From positions 4,340,001-4,404,000 of the forward strand of contig NC_017506.1 of assembly GCF_000166295.1 (NCBI RefSeq): DNA of 64,000 nucleotides, given 5' to 3'. The stretch is from Marinobacter adhaerens HP15 (lineage in GTDB: Bacteria > Pseudomonadota > Gammaproteobacteria > Pseudomonadales > Oleiphilaceae). Both the position numbers and the translations under genes were made by a program. Below are positions 47,208-54,696 of this stretch, piece by piece (the first letter of the stretch is position 1; every line of letters begins with the position of its first letter). The notes beneath the pieces were generated by a model. That model did no database searches, had not been told where the DNA came from, and worked only from the letters and a program-made list of their open reading frames with translations.

Positions 47208-48602
47208 TTACCCGTCAGTTTTGATGCCGTTTCTTCCTTCAGACTTTGCTTCATAAAGGAGCTGGTCTGCGTGTTTGAGGACTTTATTTGCGCTGCTTTG
47301 AACAGCGGAAAATTCAGAGATGCCCGCACTGAAAGTTAGTGCAACGTCTATGCCATCGATTGTCTGGAGTTTCGACCTGGTCTTCCTGAGTATTTTCTTT
47401 CCGACTTCCAGGGCAGATTGAACTCCGGTGTTCGGTAGAATAATCAGAAATTCTTCGCCGCCCATTCGACCGAAGGTATCGACCTTTCTGACATTCTTGC
47501 TCACCAAGTCTGAGAACTGGCGTAGCACAAGGTCACCGAAATCATGGCCATGCTCGTCGTTAATCGCCTTAAAGTTGTCAATGTCGATCAGAATCACGCT
47601 CGAACGTTCCTGGTAGCGGTCGAAGCGTTCAGACTGGTCGCGCAGGAACTCGCTGAGATATCGGCGATTAAAGACCCCGGTCAGGTAGTCCTTGCTTGCT
47701 ACTTCTTTTAGCTCAAGCTCAAGGTTTTTTCTATCGTCTATAGCAATCGTGATGCCATTCCATGTCACGCTTCCGTTTGGTTGCAGTTTTGGAATGGCAG
47801 TCCCCTCAAACCACCGAGTTTTGCCTTTGACCGTTGTTCGGTATTCAGCTTTCCAGTGAGTCATCGTGCGCTTCGATTCGGCCAAACTCTCGCGAACAAA
47901 AGGCAGATCTTCGGGCTCGATAATATCGAACGCCAAGTCCGGGTTGGCCAGGAATTCCCTGTTTTCAATTCCGAAAAACTCTTTGGTTTTTATGCTGATA
48001 TAAGAAAAGTAATGACTTGAATCCGGATACACTGTGTAAGAGAAAACGATGCCAGGTAATGAATCGGCGAAGTTTTCGAAAAACAGTTCTTTGGTTAGCC
48101 TGTCAGTCACATCTTTGAACGTTGCATAGCGACACGAAATTCCCTCCTTCGCGGAACTCTCGCAGACGGTTGTCTCCAACCACAGGATTTGTTCATCGCT
48201 CCCTATCAGCCGGCACAAAAACGTACCGTGATCATGAGCCATCGGTGGCCTTTTCGGGTCCAGCTTTTCGAGAAGCCTGGCGATGTCCTGTGGGGTCATC
48301 AATTCCGAAAGGTTAATTTCAGTGCCCCTTTTGGAAGGCCCCAAAAGACCATGGAATGCCTCGTTTACAAGGACTTTTTCTGTTGTAGCGTCCCACCGCA
48401 TGGAGGCAACACTGTCAGTGAATTCGGACGGAAATTGACGATCAATTTCGAGCTTCGGCGCTGAGGGTCCCGGTACTGGAGATCTACCGGCCACGCTGTT
48501 TATCCATGTACGCGAGGTCCTTGTGTGTAGTGAAAAGTTGCACAGGCTACAGAAATAGGTACGCACGTCCTGTGGGTAGTTACCAGTATCGAGGTGCGAC
48601 AT
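47208..48602 (-). CDS. PAS-GGDEF diguanylate cyclase
   Basis: 464 aa at most. Two PAS-like folds (about 60-170 and 185-290) precede a GGDEF domain (about 300-460). The active site is GGEEF (381-385) with the product-inhibition RxxD (RKVD, 372-375) five residues before it, so it should be a feedback-controlled active cyclase. The N-terminus is uncertain: the ATG at 48602 lies inside a palindrome and has no ribosome-binding site, and the first 45 residues look non-conserved. The true start may be downstream. First gene of the c-di-GMP operon. Confidence 0.87.
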   Translation of the reverse strand: MSHLDTGNYPQDVRTYFCSLCNFSLHTRTSRTWINSVAGRSPVPGPSAPKLEIDRQFPSEFTDSVASMRWDATTEKVLVNEAFHGLLGPSKRGTEINLSELMTPQDIARLLEKLDPKRPPMAHDHGTFLCRLIGSDEQILWLETTVCESSAKEGISCRYATFKDVTDRLTKELFFENFADSLPGIVFSYTVYPDSSHYFSYISIKTKEFFGIENREFLANPDLAFDIIEPEDLPFVRESLAESKRTMTHWKAEYRTTVKGKTRWFEGTAIPKLQPNGSVTWNGITIAIDDRKNLELELKEVASKDYLTGVFNRRYLSEFLRDQSERFDRYQERSSVILIDIDNFKAINDEHGHDFGDLVLRQFSDLVSKNVRKVDTFGRMGGEEFLIILPNTGVQSALEVGKKILRKTRSKLQTIDGIDVALTFSAGISEFSAVQSSANKVLKHADQLLYEAKSEGRNGIKTDG

Positions 48603-48611
48603 TTTGTCGCA
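48595..48611. promoter_or_regulatory. Perfect palindrome at the GGDEF gene start
   Basis: TGCGACA-TTT-TGTCGCA, seven-base arms. It covers the first in-frame ATG of the PAS-GGDEF gene, so it is either an operator with the real start downstream, or a translational hairpin that hides the start. Confidence 0.45.
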
Positions 48612-48827
48612 GTAGGTGGGTTCGTATTTTTATGAAGTCTTTAAGTGGTGTGCGAGATTCCACGCGGCTTCAATCAGTCAGAAACCATAGAGTCGTTTTA
48701 TAGAGGGTTGTCGACCGCCCGGGTAGAGGGCTATTTCGATCAAAGGAGAGGTATGTTCATCCTCGGCATGGTGCTCGACTGCTGCCCTTGCGTATCTTTA
48801 GAAGTATGGATTTTAGGAGGTGCAATC

Positions 48828-48992
48828 ATGCGATCGGGTCGCAAGATGTCCGTCAACGTGCTGCCCTCCAGAAGCCTTTCTCCAGGTACCGGTCTGAGCA
48901 CGGTTTTTTCGCTTTTAAACAAAAGCGAACATTCGAGTCAGGGCTTTTATCCGGAGTCTCCAAGCCAATCACAGCCATTTCATCCAGTATGA
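48828..48992 (+). CDS. Possible 54-aa ORF running into the 201-bp repeat
   Basis: An excellent ribosome-binding site (TAGGAGG, seven bases before the ATG) opens a frame of 54 codons, MRSGRKMSVNVLPSRSL..., that ends inside repeat copy A. A second in-frame ATG at 48753, also with an AGGAGAGG site, would give 80 aa. The C-terminal part NKSEHSSQGF is repeated as NKSEHSRQGF in repeat copy B. No family is recognised. The rest of 48603-48916 holds nothing else I can name. Confidence 0.3.
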   Translation: MRSGRKMSVNVLPSRSLSPGTGLSTVFSLLNKSEHSSQGFYPESPSQSQPFHPV

Positions 48993-49117
48993 TGGGGAGA
49001 GCAAATGGTAGACGCTGAATGATTACATGGCAGAGATAGTCATGCTCGGCTAAGCTATTGTTTTATCAATTGATGTGCAGCGCGGTTGATGGCTCAAAGT
49101 CAGTAATAATGACGCAG
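48917..49117. repeat. 201-bp direct repeat, copy A
   Basis: Matches 54350-54550 without gaps at about 84% identity by hand count. It starts AAACAAAAGCGAACATTCG and ends near GACGC. It lies immediately left of the cassette array. The bases before it form a TTCGCTTTT/AAAAGCGAA hairpin (48908-48929). A short frame ending LNDYMA..VMLG is kept in both copies, so it may derive from the end of a gene. Confidence 0.85.
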
Positions 49118-49144
49118 TGAAATTTCTGCAATGATAAAGCGCGC

Positions 49145-49164
49145 TGCCTAATTGCTGTTAGGCA
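49145..49164 (+). repeat. attI- or attC-type recombination end at left edge of the cassette array
   Basis: TGCCTAA-N6-TTAGGCA, containing GTTAGGC (49157-49163), a perfect integron R' core (GTTRRRY). The first cassette gene starts nine bases later. No integrase gene lies upstream, so this is either an attI without its integrase or a collapsed attC. Confidence 0.6.
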
Positions 49165-49171
49165 CCATTTT

Positions 49172-49951
49172 ATGTCAGTTACGAAACCATATCGCCGGAC
49201 ATGCCGCCAGTTTGTAGATGGCAGCTATGCGGAAGGTGGACGTTGGCAGTACCTTCTTCATAAAAAGTTCGCCAACGAGCCGCAGCACTTTATCCGAGCG
49301 TTTTTGATGCTCCAAGATGATTTGGAAGAGCTCTTTACGTTCATTGAGCCTGCGGATCAAAACCTGAACGCCTACTCGCATCGAACCCAACAGCTACTGA
49401 CAAGGTGCTGCATTGAAATCGAAGCAAATTTGACAGCAATTTTGCTAGAGAATAACTATCCGAAAACTAGTAGTGACCTAACCATGAAGGATTACAAGTT
49501 GGTCGAGTTTTCACACCGGTTATCTCATTATCGGGTTCGAATACCAGGATGGCGCGGCACACAGGGAACAAGAATGCCGTTTTCGCCGTGGGGTGGATCT
49601 ACTCAAGATCCTTTGCCTTGGTATCAGGCCTATAATCAAGCCAAGCATGACCGGCACGCTCACTTTCACCTGGCGACTTTTGATGTGTTATTGGATGCCA
49701 TATGTGGACTAGCGGCACTTCTGGCTGCTCAGTTCCATCAAGAAGACTATTCACCACAAGAGAAAACACTTGGTGTCGGGGCTAGCTACAGTTACGACAC
49801 CGATGATGGAATGTCGACGAGCATTGGGGGCTTCTTCAGAATCGAATTTCCAACAAATTATCCCTTTAGCGAGCGCTACGATTTTGATTGGGAAGCGCTT
49901 CGACAGTTGCCTGATCCGTTTGATGAATTCGATCACGCTGCTTATGCCTAA
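49172..49951 (+). CDS. Cassette 1: HEPN-like hypothetical protein
   Basis: 259-aa soluble protein. The stretch AYNQAKHDRHAHFHLATFDVLLDAICGLAALLAAQF resembles the N-x2-KH-x-R helix of HEPN-type proteins often found near defence genes; the rest is not recognised. The ATG is nine bases from the recombination core, with no ribosome-binding site, as usual for first cassette genes. Base composition is lower in GC than the chromosome to the left. Its stop lies inside the R'' site of the following attC. Confidence 0.7.
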   Translation: MSVTKPYRRTCRQFVDGSYAEGGRWQYLLHKKFANEPQHFIRAFLMLQDDLEELFTFIEPADQNLNAYSHRTQQLLTRCCIEIEANLTAILLENNYPKTSSDLTMKDYKLVEFSHRLSHYRVRIPGWRGTQGTRMPFSPWGGSTQDPLPWYQAYNQAKHDRHAHFHLATFDVLLDAICGLAALLAAQFHQEDYSPQEKTLGVGASYSYDTDDGMSTSIGGFFRIEFPTNYPFSERYDFDWEALRQLPDPFDEFDHAAYA

Positions 49952-50029
49952 CCAGTGCAGGCACGGCGACGCCCATTACATTGCGCCTTCGGCTCCATTT
50001 CACGGGCGCGCATGCTGCAAGCGTTATAT
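49946..50029 (+). repeat. attC site 1
   Basis: R'' GCCTAAC (49946-49952) and R' GTTATAT (50023-50029). The inner arms TGCAG/CTGCA and GGCACG/CGCGCATG pair imperfectly, giving an 84-bp folded site. Confidence 0.8.
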
Positions 50030-50045
50030 GGATGGGGAGAAATGA

Positions 50046-50633
50046 GTGTCTAGGCAGGTTGCGCTAATTGCACGCTGGAATGAGAAAGCTACCGATTTAG
50101 GGACCCGGCTGCTGGCGCTTTCTTGTTTTGATAACAACCGCTTCGTCAATGGTCGGAATGCCATTGAGGACGATGTGATGTCCTTCGAGTCATTGAGCCT
50201 TGAGATCACTACCGAAGTTATCGATTTACTCCACGAGTATTGCTTTATTTTGCGCAAACTAATCGAAAGAGCGGATTGTGTGGCTCAAGCCAAAAAACTT
50301 TATCCGCACCAAGGCGAAGAATCTATCAGTATCAATAAAGACGGTCCTGATGAGCGAAAGGTAATGCTTTGCCAAAAGGATTTGTGGTGGATTTTGGGGA
50401 GGGTTATTCACTCTCAGTCTGTAGTGGTGCTGGGGGGAGACACCAATCTGCTTCGGGTATACGGTGATGGCAAAACTCGAAGCTACAGCGATGGCTATTG
50501 TTATGTTTCGGTCGAGTCGGATTTTGATAACGAGGTACAGCACATTCTCCACATTCCTTCGCTGGTCCACGTTTTTTCATTCTCGGCCCTAGCTATCGAG
50601 ATAAAGGAAGTGGTACGCGAGAACACCATATAA
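50046..50633 (+). CDS. Cassette 2: hypothetical protein
   Basis: 195-aa protein starting at a GTG after GGGGAG; a three-codon ATG frame (stop after two residues) lies just before it. The N-terminal half is helical, the C-terminal half beta-rich (GGDTNLLRVYGDGK, GYCYVSVES). No family recognised. Single gene between attC 1 and attC 2, stop inside the R'' core. Confidence 0.65.
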   Translation: MSRQVALIARWNEKATDLGTRLLALSCFDNNRFVNGRNAIEDDVMSFESLSLEITTEVIDLLHEYCFILRKLIERADCVAQAKKLYPHQGEESISINKDGPDERKVMLCQKDLWWILGRVIHSQSVVVLGGDTNLLRVYGDGKTRSYSDGYCYVSVESDFDNEVQHILHIPSLVHVFSFSALAIEIKEVVRENTI

Positions 50634-50697
50634 CCAAGGGCTGCAGCCGACTGGTTTTCTGCTGCTCCAAACCGGCGGCGGAGCCCGGGCGTTAGAT
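50628..50697 (+). repeat. attC site 2
   Basis: R'' ATATAAC (50628-50634), R' GTTAGAT (50691-50697, matches GTTRRRY). Inner arms GGGCTGC.../...GAGCCCGGGC pair. Confidence 0.75.
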
Positions 50698-50720
50698 TGC
50701 CTTCCAGCAGGATGCTCTAT

Positions 50721-51338
50721 ATGAAAACACTTGCAAAGCTATGGCGAGAAGTACGGTCAGCGAGTTCAGTTGCACTTGCAGAACTGGAATCCGCACCTGG
50801 ACCTAAACCAACTTCTCAGATGTGCGAATTTCTAATCCTTGGGGAGGATCAACGTATTGAGCTACACATGGGGGTCGACCCAATCGCACTGATGAGGAGT
50901 GTTTGGATGACTTGCGTCCACCGAAGACGTCAAGGCGGATCGACAGTTGCCATGCAGTTGGTGCGTACATTGACACAGAGGTATGAGCGAACGATATGGC
51001 GCAAAATCAGCGAAATTGTCCTAGCAGTGCGTCTCACATATACGTTTGATCGGAAGGACATTGCCCGTATTTATCTATGGGTGGCCTACTACGGCTGGAA
51101 CATGCACGGATTCCAGCAGGCTTTCGAGGGGATCTCGAAGGCCACTGGCAACGACTCAAAAATCGGCGCGGCGAATCTTGTGGCGCGCCTTAAATACCCA
51201 CAACCACGTCATCTAGATGAACGGCAACTCGGTCGAATTAGCCGCAGAGTTCACCATCTTCTCGCGCTTGATTCGGGCTCTACAAAACGCGGTACTTTCT
51301 CAGGCATTGCAAATCATGGAACCATTTCGAATTCCTGA
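50721..51338 (+). CDS. Cassette 3a: stand-alone GT51 peptidoglycan glycosyltransferase domain
   Basis: 205-aa protein containing only the transglycosylase fold of class A PBPs. All GT51 motifs can be read: EDQRIELHMGVD (catalytic Glu), RQGGSTVAMQLVRTL, RKISEIVLAVRL, and IYLWVAYYGWNMHGFQQAF. There is no membrane anchor, signal peptide or transpeptidase domain. Without an anchor it may be inactive on lipid II, or may act in the cytoplasm or against a foreign wall. AGGA lies eight bases before the ATG at 50721. Overlaps the next gene by 23 bases. Confidence 0.75.
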   Translation: MKTLAKLWREVRSASSVALAELESAPGPKPTSQMCEFLILGEDQRIELHMGVDPIALMRSVWMTCVHRRRQGGSTVAMQLVRTLTQRYERTIWRKISEIVLAVRLTYTFDRKDIARIYLWVAYYGWNMHGFQQAFEGISKATGNDSKIGAANLVARLKYPQPRHLDERQLGRISRRVHHLLALDSGSTKRGTFSGIANHGTISNS

Positions 51339-51984
51339 TCCGCTTCGTAATCTTAGAGGCGCACATCCAGAAGCGGAGGCGGTGCTCGCAGCCGCACGTA
51401 GTGGTGGCAATAGCTCATGTGTCGCATTGGCGCGCCTATGGCTGACGGAAGGAATCCCATATGCGTTCGCTGAATGCCCGGCGGTTTTCGAGGTGCTGCG
51501 CGGATGGTTGGCGACCCGGCTTGACGTCGATCCTAAAGAAATCTCGCTTACGGGAAGCGCCAGAATCGGCAGCTCGATCTCTCCTGGTAAACAAGGAATT
51601 AAGTTCTCGCCAAGTTCCGATCTTGACTTATTTGTCGTGTCAGAATCACTGTTCGGAAAGTTACGGGATGAATTCAACCAATGGACTTACGAGTTCGATG
51701 GTGGGATCGTCAAAGCTGCGAATTCTCGGGAGCACGCTTTCTGGAAGGACAATGCCGCGCGCGGAATCGGGCTTTTGGCCCGAGGATTTATTGATCAAAA
51801 AATGATCCCAAATCTGTCCAATTATCCGACTGTAAAGAGCATTAGCCAGGGTATGTGGCTGTTGACAGAAAAACTCCGGCTAACTGACGGGGCGCCAACG
51901 CCAACGCACGCATCCATCCGCTGCTATAGATCTTGGAACCATGCAATTCAGCAGATCTCACTGAACCTAGGAAGCATAGCGTGA
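51316..51984 (+). CDS. Cassette 3b: nucleotidyltransferase-fold protein
   Basis: 222-aa protein. It has the polymerase-beta-type NTase motif: LTGSARIGSS, followed after about 16 residues by SDLDLFVV with two metal-binding Asp. A third Asp is not obvious. The substrate is unknown; such proteins include toxins of MNT/HEPN pairs and nucleotide-second-messenger enzymes. No HEPN gene is directly adjacent. The start is uncertain (weak ribosome-binding site). It shares a cassette with the GT51 gene. Confidence 0.65.
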   Translation: MEPFRIPDPLRNLRGAHPEAEAVLAAARSGGNSSCVALARLWLTEGIPYAFAECPAVFEVLRGWLATRLDVDPKEISLTGSARIGSSISPGKQGIKFSPSSDLDLFVVSESLFGKLRDEFNQWTYEFDGGIVKAANSREHAFWKDNAARGIGLLARGFIDQKMIPNLSNYPTVKSISQGMWLLTEKLRLTDGAPTPTHASIRCYRSWNHAIQQISLNLGSIA

Positions 51985-52002
51985 GTCGTTGGAGGAACTG
52001 GC

Positions 52003-52057
52003 ATCTAACAAGTGAATCCAGGTGACGACTACGGCGCACCTGATTCAAGCATTAGCT
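52003..52057 (+). repeat. attC site 3
   Basis: R'' ATCTAAC (52003-52009). Near-perfect arms TGAATC/GATTCA and AGGTG/CACCT surround a short loop. The R' end is ATTAGCT, with the conserved G changed to A, so cleavage may be impaired. Confidence 0.75.
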
Positions 52058-52076
52058 CTAAAAAATTAGGATAGAG

Positions 52077-52934
52077 ATGGACTGGAAAGAATACGAAAAG
52101 GAGATTTTCGACCATTTTAAGGGCCAATACCCGACCGCCGAGATTAGCTTGGATGCACGGAAAACCGGACTGTATTCAAAGGCTGAGCGCCAAATCGACA
52201 TTTTGATCGAGCAATACGTAGCTGGAAACCGGATCACCATCGCTATTGACGGGAAATATCTGAATAAGAAGGTCGATGTCAAAGCAGTCGAAAGCTATAT
52301 CGGCATGCTTGAGGACATTGGAGCCCACAAAGGCTTGCTAGTCTCGAAAGAGGGATTTTCGGAGGCAGCATACAACAGAGCACATTTCGGGCCCACCGAA
52401 ATTGAATTGGACATCCTTAACTTAGAAGAACTTAGACACTTCCAATCGTATGGTGCGATTCCATATGCTGGAGACTGTGGTGCTTTAATTCCTGCTCCAT
52501 TTGGCTGGGTTGTCGATATTCAAACCACACCTGCCTGGCTGGCGACGGTCTATCAGCAAGGCCGCACACTAGATGACGCCATGAAAGATGGTGAATTCAT
52601 GTATGTTCAGTTCTGGAATCGCCGACAGGGCGGCCATGAGCTAGGGGACTTGCTAAACCTTCAAAAGGAAAATCTGCTGAAAGTTGATCCGGAATGCGTG
52701 ATCGAATTTCTACCAACGATTAAACGAAAAGACGCCGAAACGAAGCTTCGGGTTGCTCATGTAAGTCAATATCCATCGCCAGAATACACGGGATTTGTAC
52801 AGTTTACGGATTTTATTTTCTTCTGTGTCTTGTTCTCTCCAGAAAATAGGTCAAAAAGCAACATCCGGAAATTAGAAAACATCATGGAAGCGGTGAGACC
52901 TATTAAAATTGAACAACATAAAGCTAACCAGTAG
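52077..52934 (+). CDS. Cassette 4: Mrr-like restriction endonuclease-fold protein
   Basis: 285-aa protein. Residues about 1-115 look like a PD-(D/E)xK/Mrr nuclease: RQIDILI, then ITIAIDGKYLNKKVDV where Asp replaces the usual Glu of ExK (D-G-K). GLLVSKEGFSEAA matches the later helix of Mrr-like folds. The C-terminal half is unfamiliar and could recognise DNA or a partner. An orphan type IV restriction or related defence activity is plausible. Stop lies inside the following attC. Confidence 0.68.
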   Translation: MDWKEYEKEIFDHFKGQYPTAEISLDARKTGLYSKAERQIDILIEQYVAGNRITIAIDGKYLNKKVDVKAVESYIGMLEDIGAHKGLLVSKEGFSEAAYNRAHFGPTEIELDILNLEELRHFQSYGAIPYAGDCGALIPAPFGWVVDIQTTPAWLATVYQQGRTLDDAMKDGEFMYVQFWNRRQGGHELGDLLNLQKENLLKVDPECVIEFLPTIKRKDAETKLRVAHVSQYPSPEYTGFVQFTDFIFFCVLFSPENRSKSNIRKLENIMEAVRPIKIEQHKANQ

Positions 52935-52999
52935 CGCAAGCTGACCGCTTTTCCGGCGCAGTAGCGCCTCCAAATCGGCCGCTTCGCATGGCGTTATGT
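52922..52999 (+). repeat. attC site 4
   Basis: R'' AGCTAAC (52922-52928), R' GTTATGT (52993-52999). The inner arms are less symmetric than in the other sites, with GGCGC and GCGCC in the loop region. Confidence 0.65.
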
Positions 53000-53026
53000 G
53001 GTTTGGGCCTCAGAAAAGGGAGTTTT

Positions 53027-53446
53027 ATGAACGTTTTTAAGCACGGCTTGGTTGCTTGTTTTTTAATCGCTCTCGCCGGGTGCCAATCACCCATGAGTGA
53101 CATGATGAACAATAACTTTGTGGCTATCACGCCTGAGCCAGTGCCTGAAGGTCTTGCGGGTTCATGGACAGGTAATATGGGTCCTTACCTTGTCACTATG
53201 AAATGGCAGTCCGATGGGCATGGTTTGTTCTGCTATTCCTACGGCACCGCTGACGTCCTACAGAAATTAAAATTTTCCGGGGGCAAGATACAGATTCAGG
53301 ACGGCACCAAGCTGATACTGAAGGAGCAGAATCCTGAATCCATTACGGTCTATGCTCCCTATGCTGCCGGCAAAGACACGGTCCTCCTCACCGATCCGGA
53401 CTATAAAAATGCCTCGGGCTTCTGTGCCAAGGCGGTAAACACATAA
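53027..53446 (+). CDS. Cassette 5: small secreted lipoprotein
   Basis: 139-aa lipoprotein with a type II signal peptide (ALAGC lipobox after VACFLI). The mature part is a small beta-rich domain (GSWTGNMGPYLVTMKW, FCYSYGTADVLQKLKF). It resembles the J517_1871-type family as I recall it. GGGAG is five bases from the ATG. Such exported small proteins are common integron cargo; function unknown. Confidence 0.75.
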   Translation: MNVFKHGLVACFLIALAGCQSPMSDMMNNNFVAITPEPVPEGLAGSWTGNMGPYLVTMKWQSDGHGLFCYSYGTADVLQKLKFSGGKIQIQDGTKLILKEQNPESITVYAPYAAGKDTVLLTDPDYKNASGFCAKAVNT

Positions 53447-53506
53447 CCAGTCGCACCAGGACACAGTCTGTGGCCGCTGGACGCCCATGACTGGTCAGCG
53501 TCATGT
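53441..53506 (+). repeat. attC site 5
   Basis: R'' ACATAAC (53441-53447), R' GTCATGT (53500-53506). Arms CCAGTC/GACTGG (the latter as GACTGGT in the right half) pair well. Confidence 0.7.
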
Positions 53507-53518
53507 TTTTCTATAAAT

Positions 53519-54268
53519 TTGACTCAATTTCAGCTAACCGTGCTAGGAAAAGCCTCAAAAACCAGAGGCTACGGGGGCTATGCTGCTGCATCCTGTAGGA
53601 GGCACCTAGAAAGAGCATGGGAGCTCAGGGAGAGGATGCCCGAGGTTTCGGTATTTTTGGCAATTACTGCGGAAGAGGAAGCGGCCACGGCTATTTTTCA
53701 TGCTCTCAGAAAACGAAAGTATGATCACGCGGATAAACTCAAGGGTTGGGATCATAGATACAAAGCAGGTGTTTACCCCTTTCTTAGGCTAATTGGGGAC
53801 GTCCTCAGTCCTCCAGAGGGCTCTCTGCCTCTTACACTCTATTTCGACGAAGAGGATAAGGCCAAAGCCGATATTCTTAGAATTAGAATGCCAATTAGTG
53901 TTAAGGATGGGCTGCAATTCTATTTGATTCCTGAGCCACCTTTAGGTCTGGTTTCGACAGGCCCAGATGGAAAAGTCAGGGATTACGCCAAAGAAGTCAG
54001 AAGCGTTGCCTCCGAAAAGGGTATTGAGTCTATTTATAAATATATAAAGGGATTGGCGAATGAAAGGAATAAAATGCTTTACGCCACGGACTCTTCGCTC
54101 CCAAAAGTTGAAGATGCAAGCGCGGCATATAAGCGACATTCCGGTGCAGCACTATTGAACTTAATCATATACCTTCTTATTGAGCCGCATAAGAAACAGA
54201 GCCTTCCGCAAGAGGCTCTTGATGCATATCTGAGAATTCTTAACAGGATCGAAGAGAACGAAACATAA
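53519..54268 (+). CDS. Cassette 6: AbiV-like HEPN protein, start probably frameshifted
   Basis: 249-aa frame from a TTG at 53519. The region ERMPEVSVFLAITAEEEAATAIFHAL resembles the A-x-EE-x-K helix of AbiV/HEPN proteins that block phage translation or maturation. The TTG has no ribosome-binding site. An ATG at 53503 in another frame reads MFFYKFDSISANRARKSLKNQ and would join this frame if the G5 run at 53573-53577 had one G fewer; that N-terminus fits the AbiV pattern better. So the gene may be intact with a homopolymer error, or broken. Confidence 0.6.
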   Translation: MTQFQLTVLGKASKTRGYGGYAAASCRRHLERAWELRERMPEVSVFLAITAEEEAATAIFHALRKRKYDHADKLKGWDHRYKAGVYPFLRLIGDVLSPPEGSLPLTLYFDEEDKAKADILRIRMPISVKDGLQFYLIPEPPLGLVSTGPDGKVRDYAKEVRSVASEKGIESIYKYIKGLANERNKMLYATDSSLPKVEDASAAYKRHSGAALLNLIIYLLIEPHKKQSLPQEALDAYLRILNRIEENET

Positions 54269-54311
54269 CCAGGCAATGCACGCGACGAGCGGGTGCATTG
54301 CGGCGTTGACC
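54263..54311 (+). repeat. attC site 6
   Basis: R'' ACATAAC (54263-54269), R' GTTGACC (54305-54311). Very clean GCAATGCAC/GTGCATTGC stem; one of the shortest sites (49 bp). It closes the continuous cassette array. Confidence 0.8.
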
Positions 54312-54318
54312 GCCCATC

Positions 54319-54367
54319 CTGAATGTCCGCTTTGCGACCGAGCCGAGCTAAACAAAAGCGAACATTC
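54319..54367. repeat. CTGAATGT/AACATTC motif, copy B
   Basis: Imperfect inverted repeat: CTGAATGTCCGCTTTGCGACC, a spacer, then AAACAAAAGCGAACATTC. It starts exactly 14 bases after the GTT of attC 6. Its right half is the beginning of 201-bp repeat copy B. Confidence 0.8.
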
Positions 54368-54550
54368 GCGTCAGGGCTTTCCTCCAGAGCCTCCAAATTA
54401 ATCATAGCCGTTTCATCCAGTATGGTTGGAGGAGCAAATTGCAGACGCTGAATGATTACATGGCAGATATGGTAATGCTCGGCTAACGTACTTTTTTATC
54501 GATTTATGTGCAGCGCGATTAGTGGTTCAAAGTAAGTAAAAATGACGCGG
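54350..54550. repeat. 201-bp direct repeat, copy B
   Basis: Gap-free partner of 48917-49117, 5433 bp away, on the right of the cassette array. Many differences are compatible with preserved coding near the end (LNDYMADMVMLG versus LNDYMAEIVMLG, then stop). Confidence 0.85.
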
Positions 54551-54696
54551 GTGCTCTCAACCTTCGTGTGTCTCAGGATCAGTTGCACCTTCATCAGAAT
54601 CCTCGTGTGCAGGTAACTCAGTAAAGCTTTCATGCGACGCACTGTGTGCGTACCATTCTTGCCCAAGCCATTCACAAAATTTCGGACGCGCTAAGG

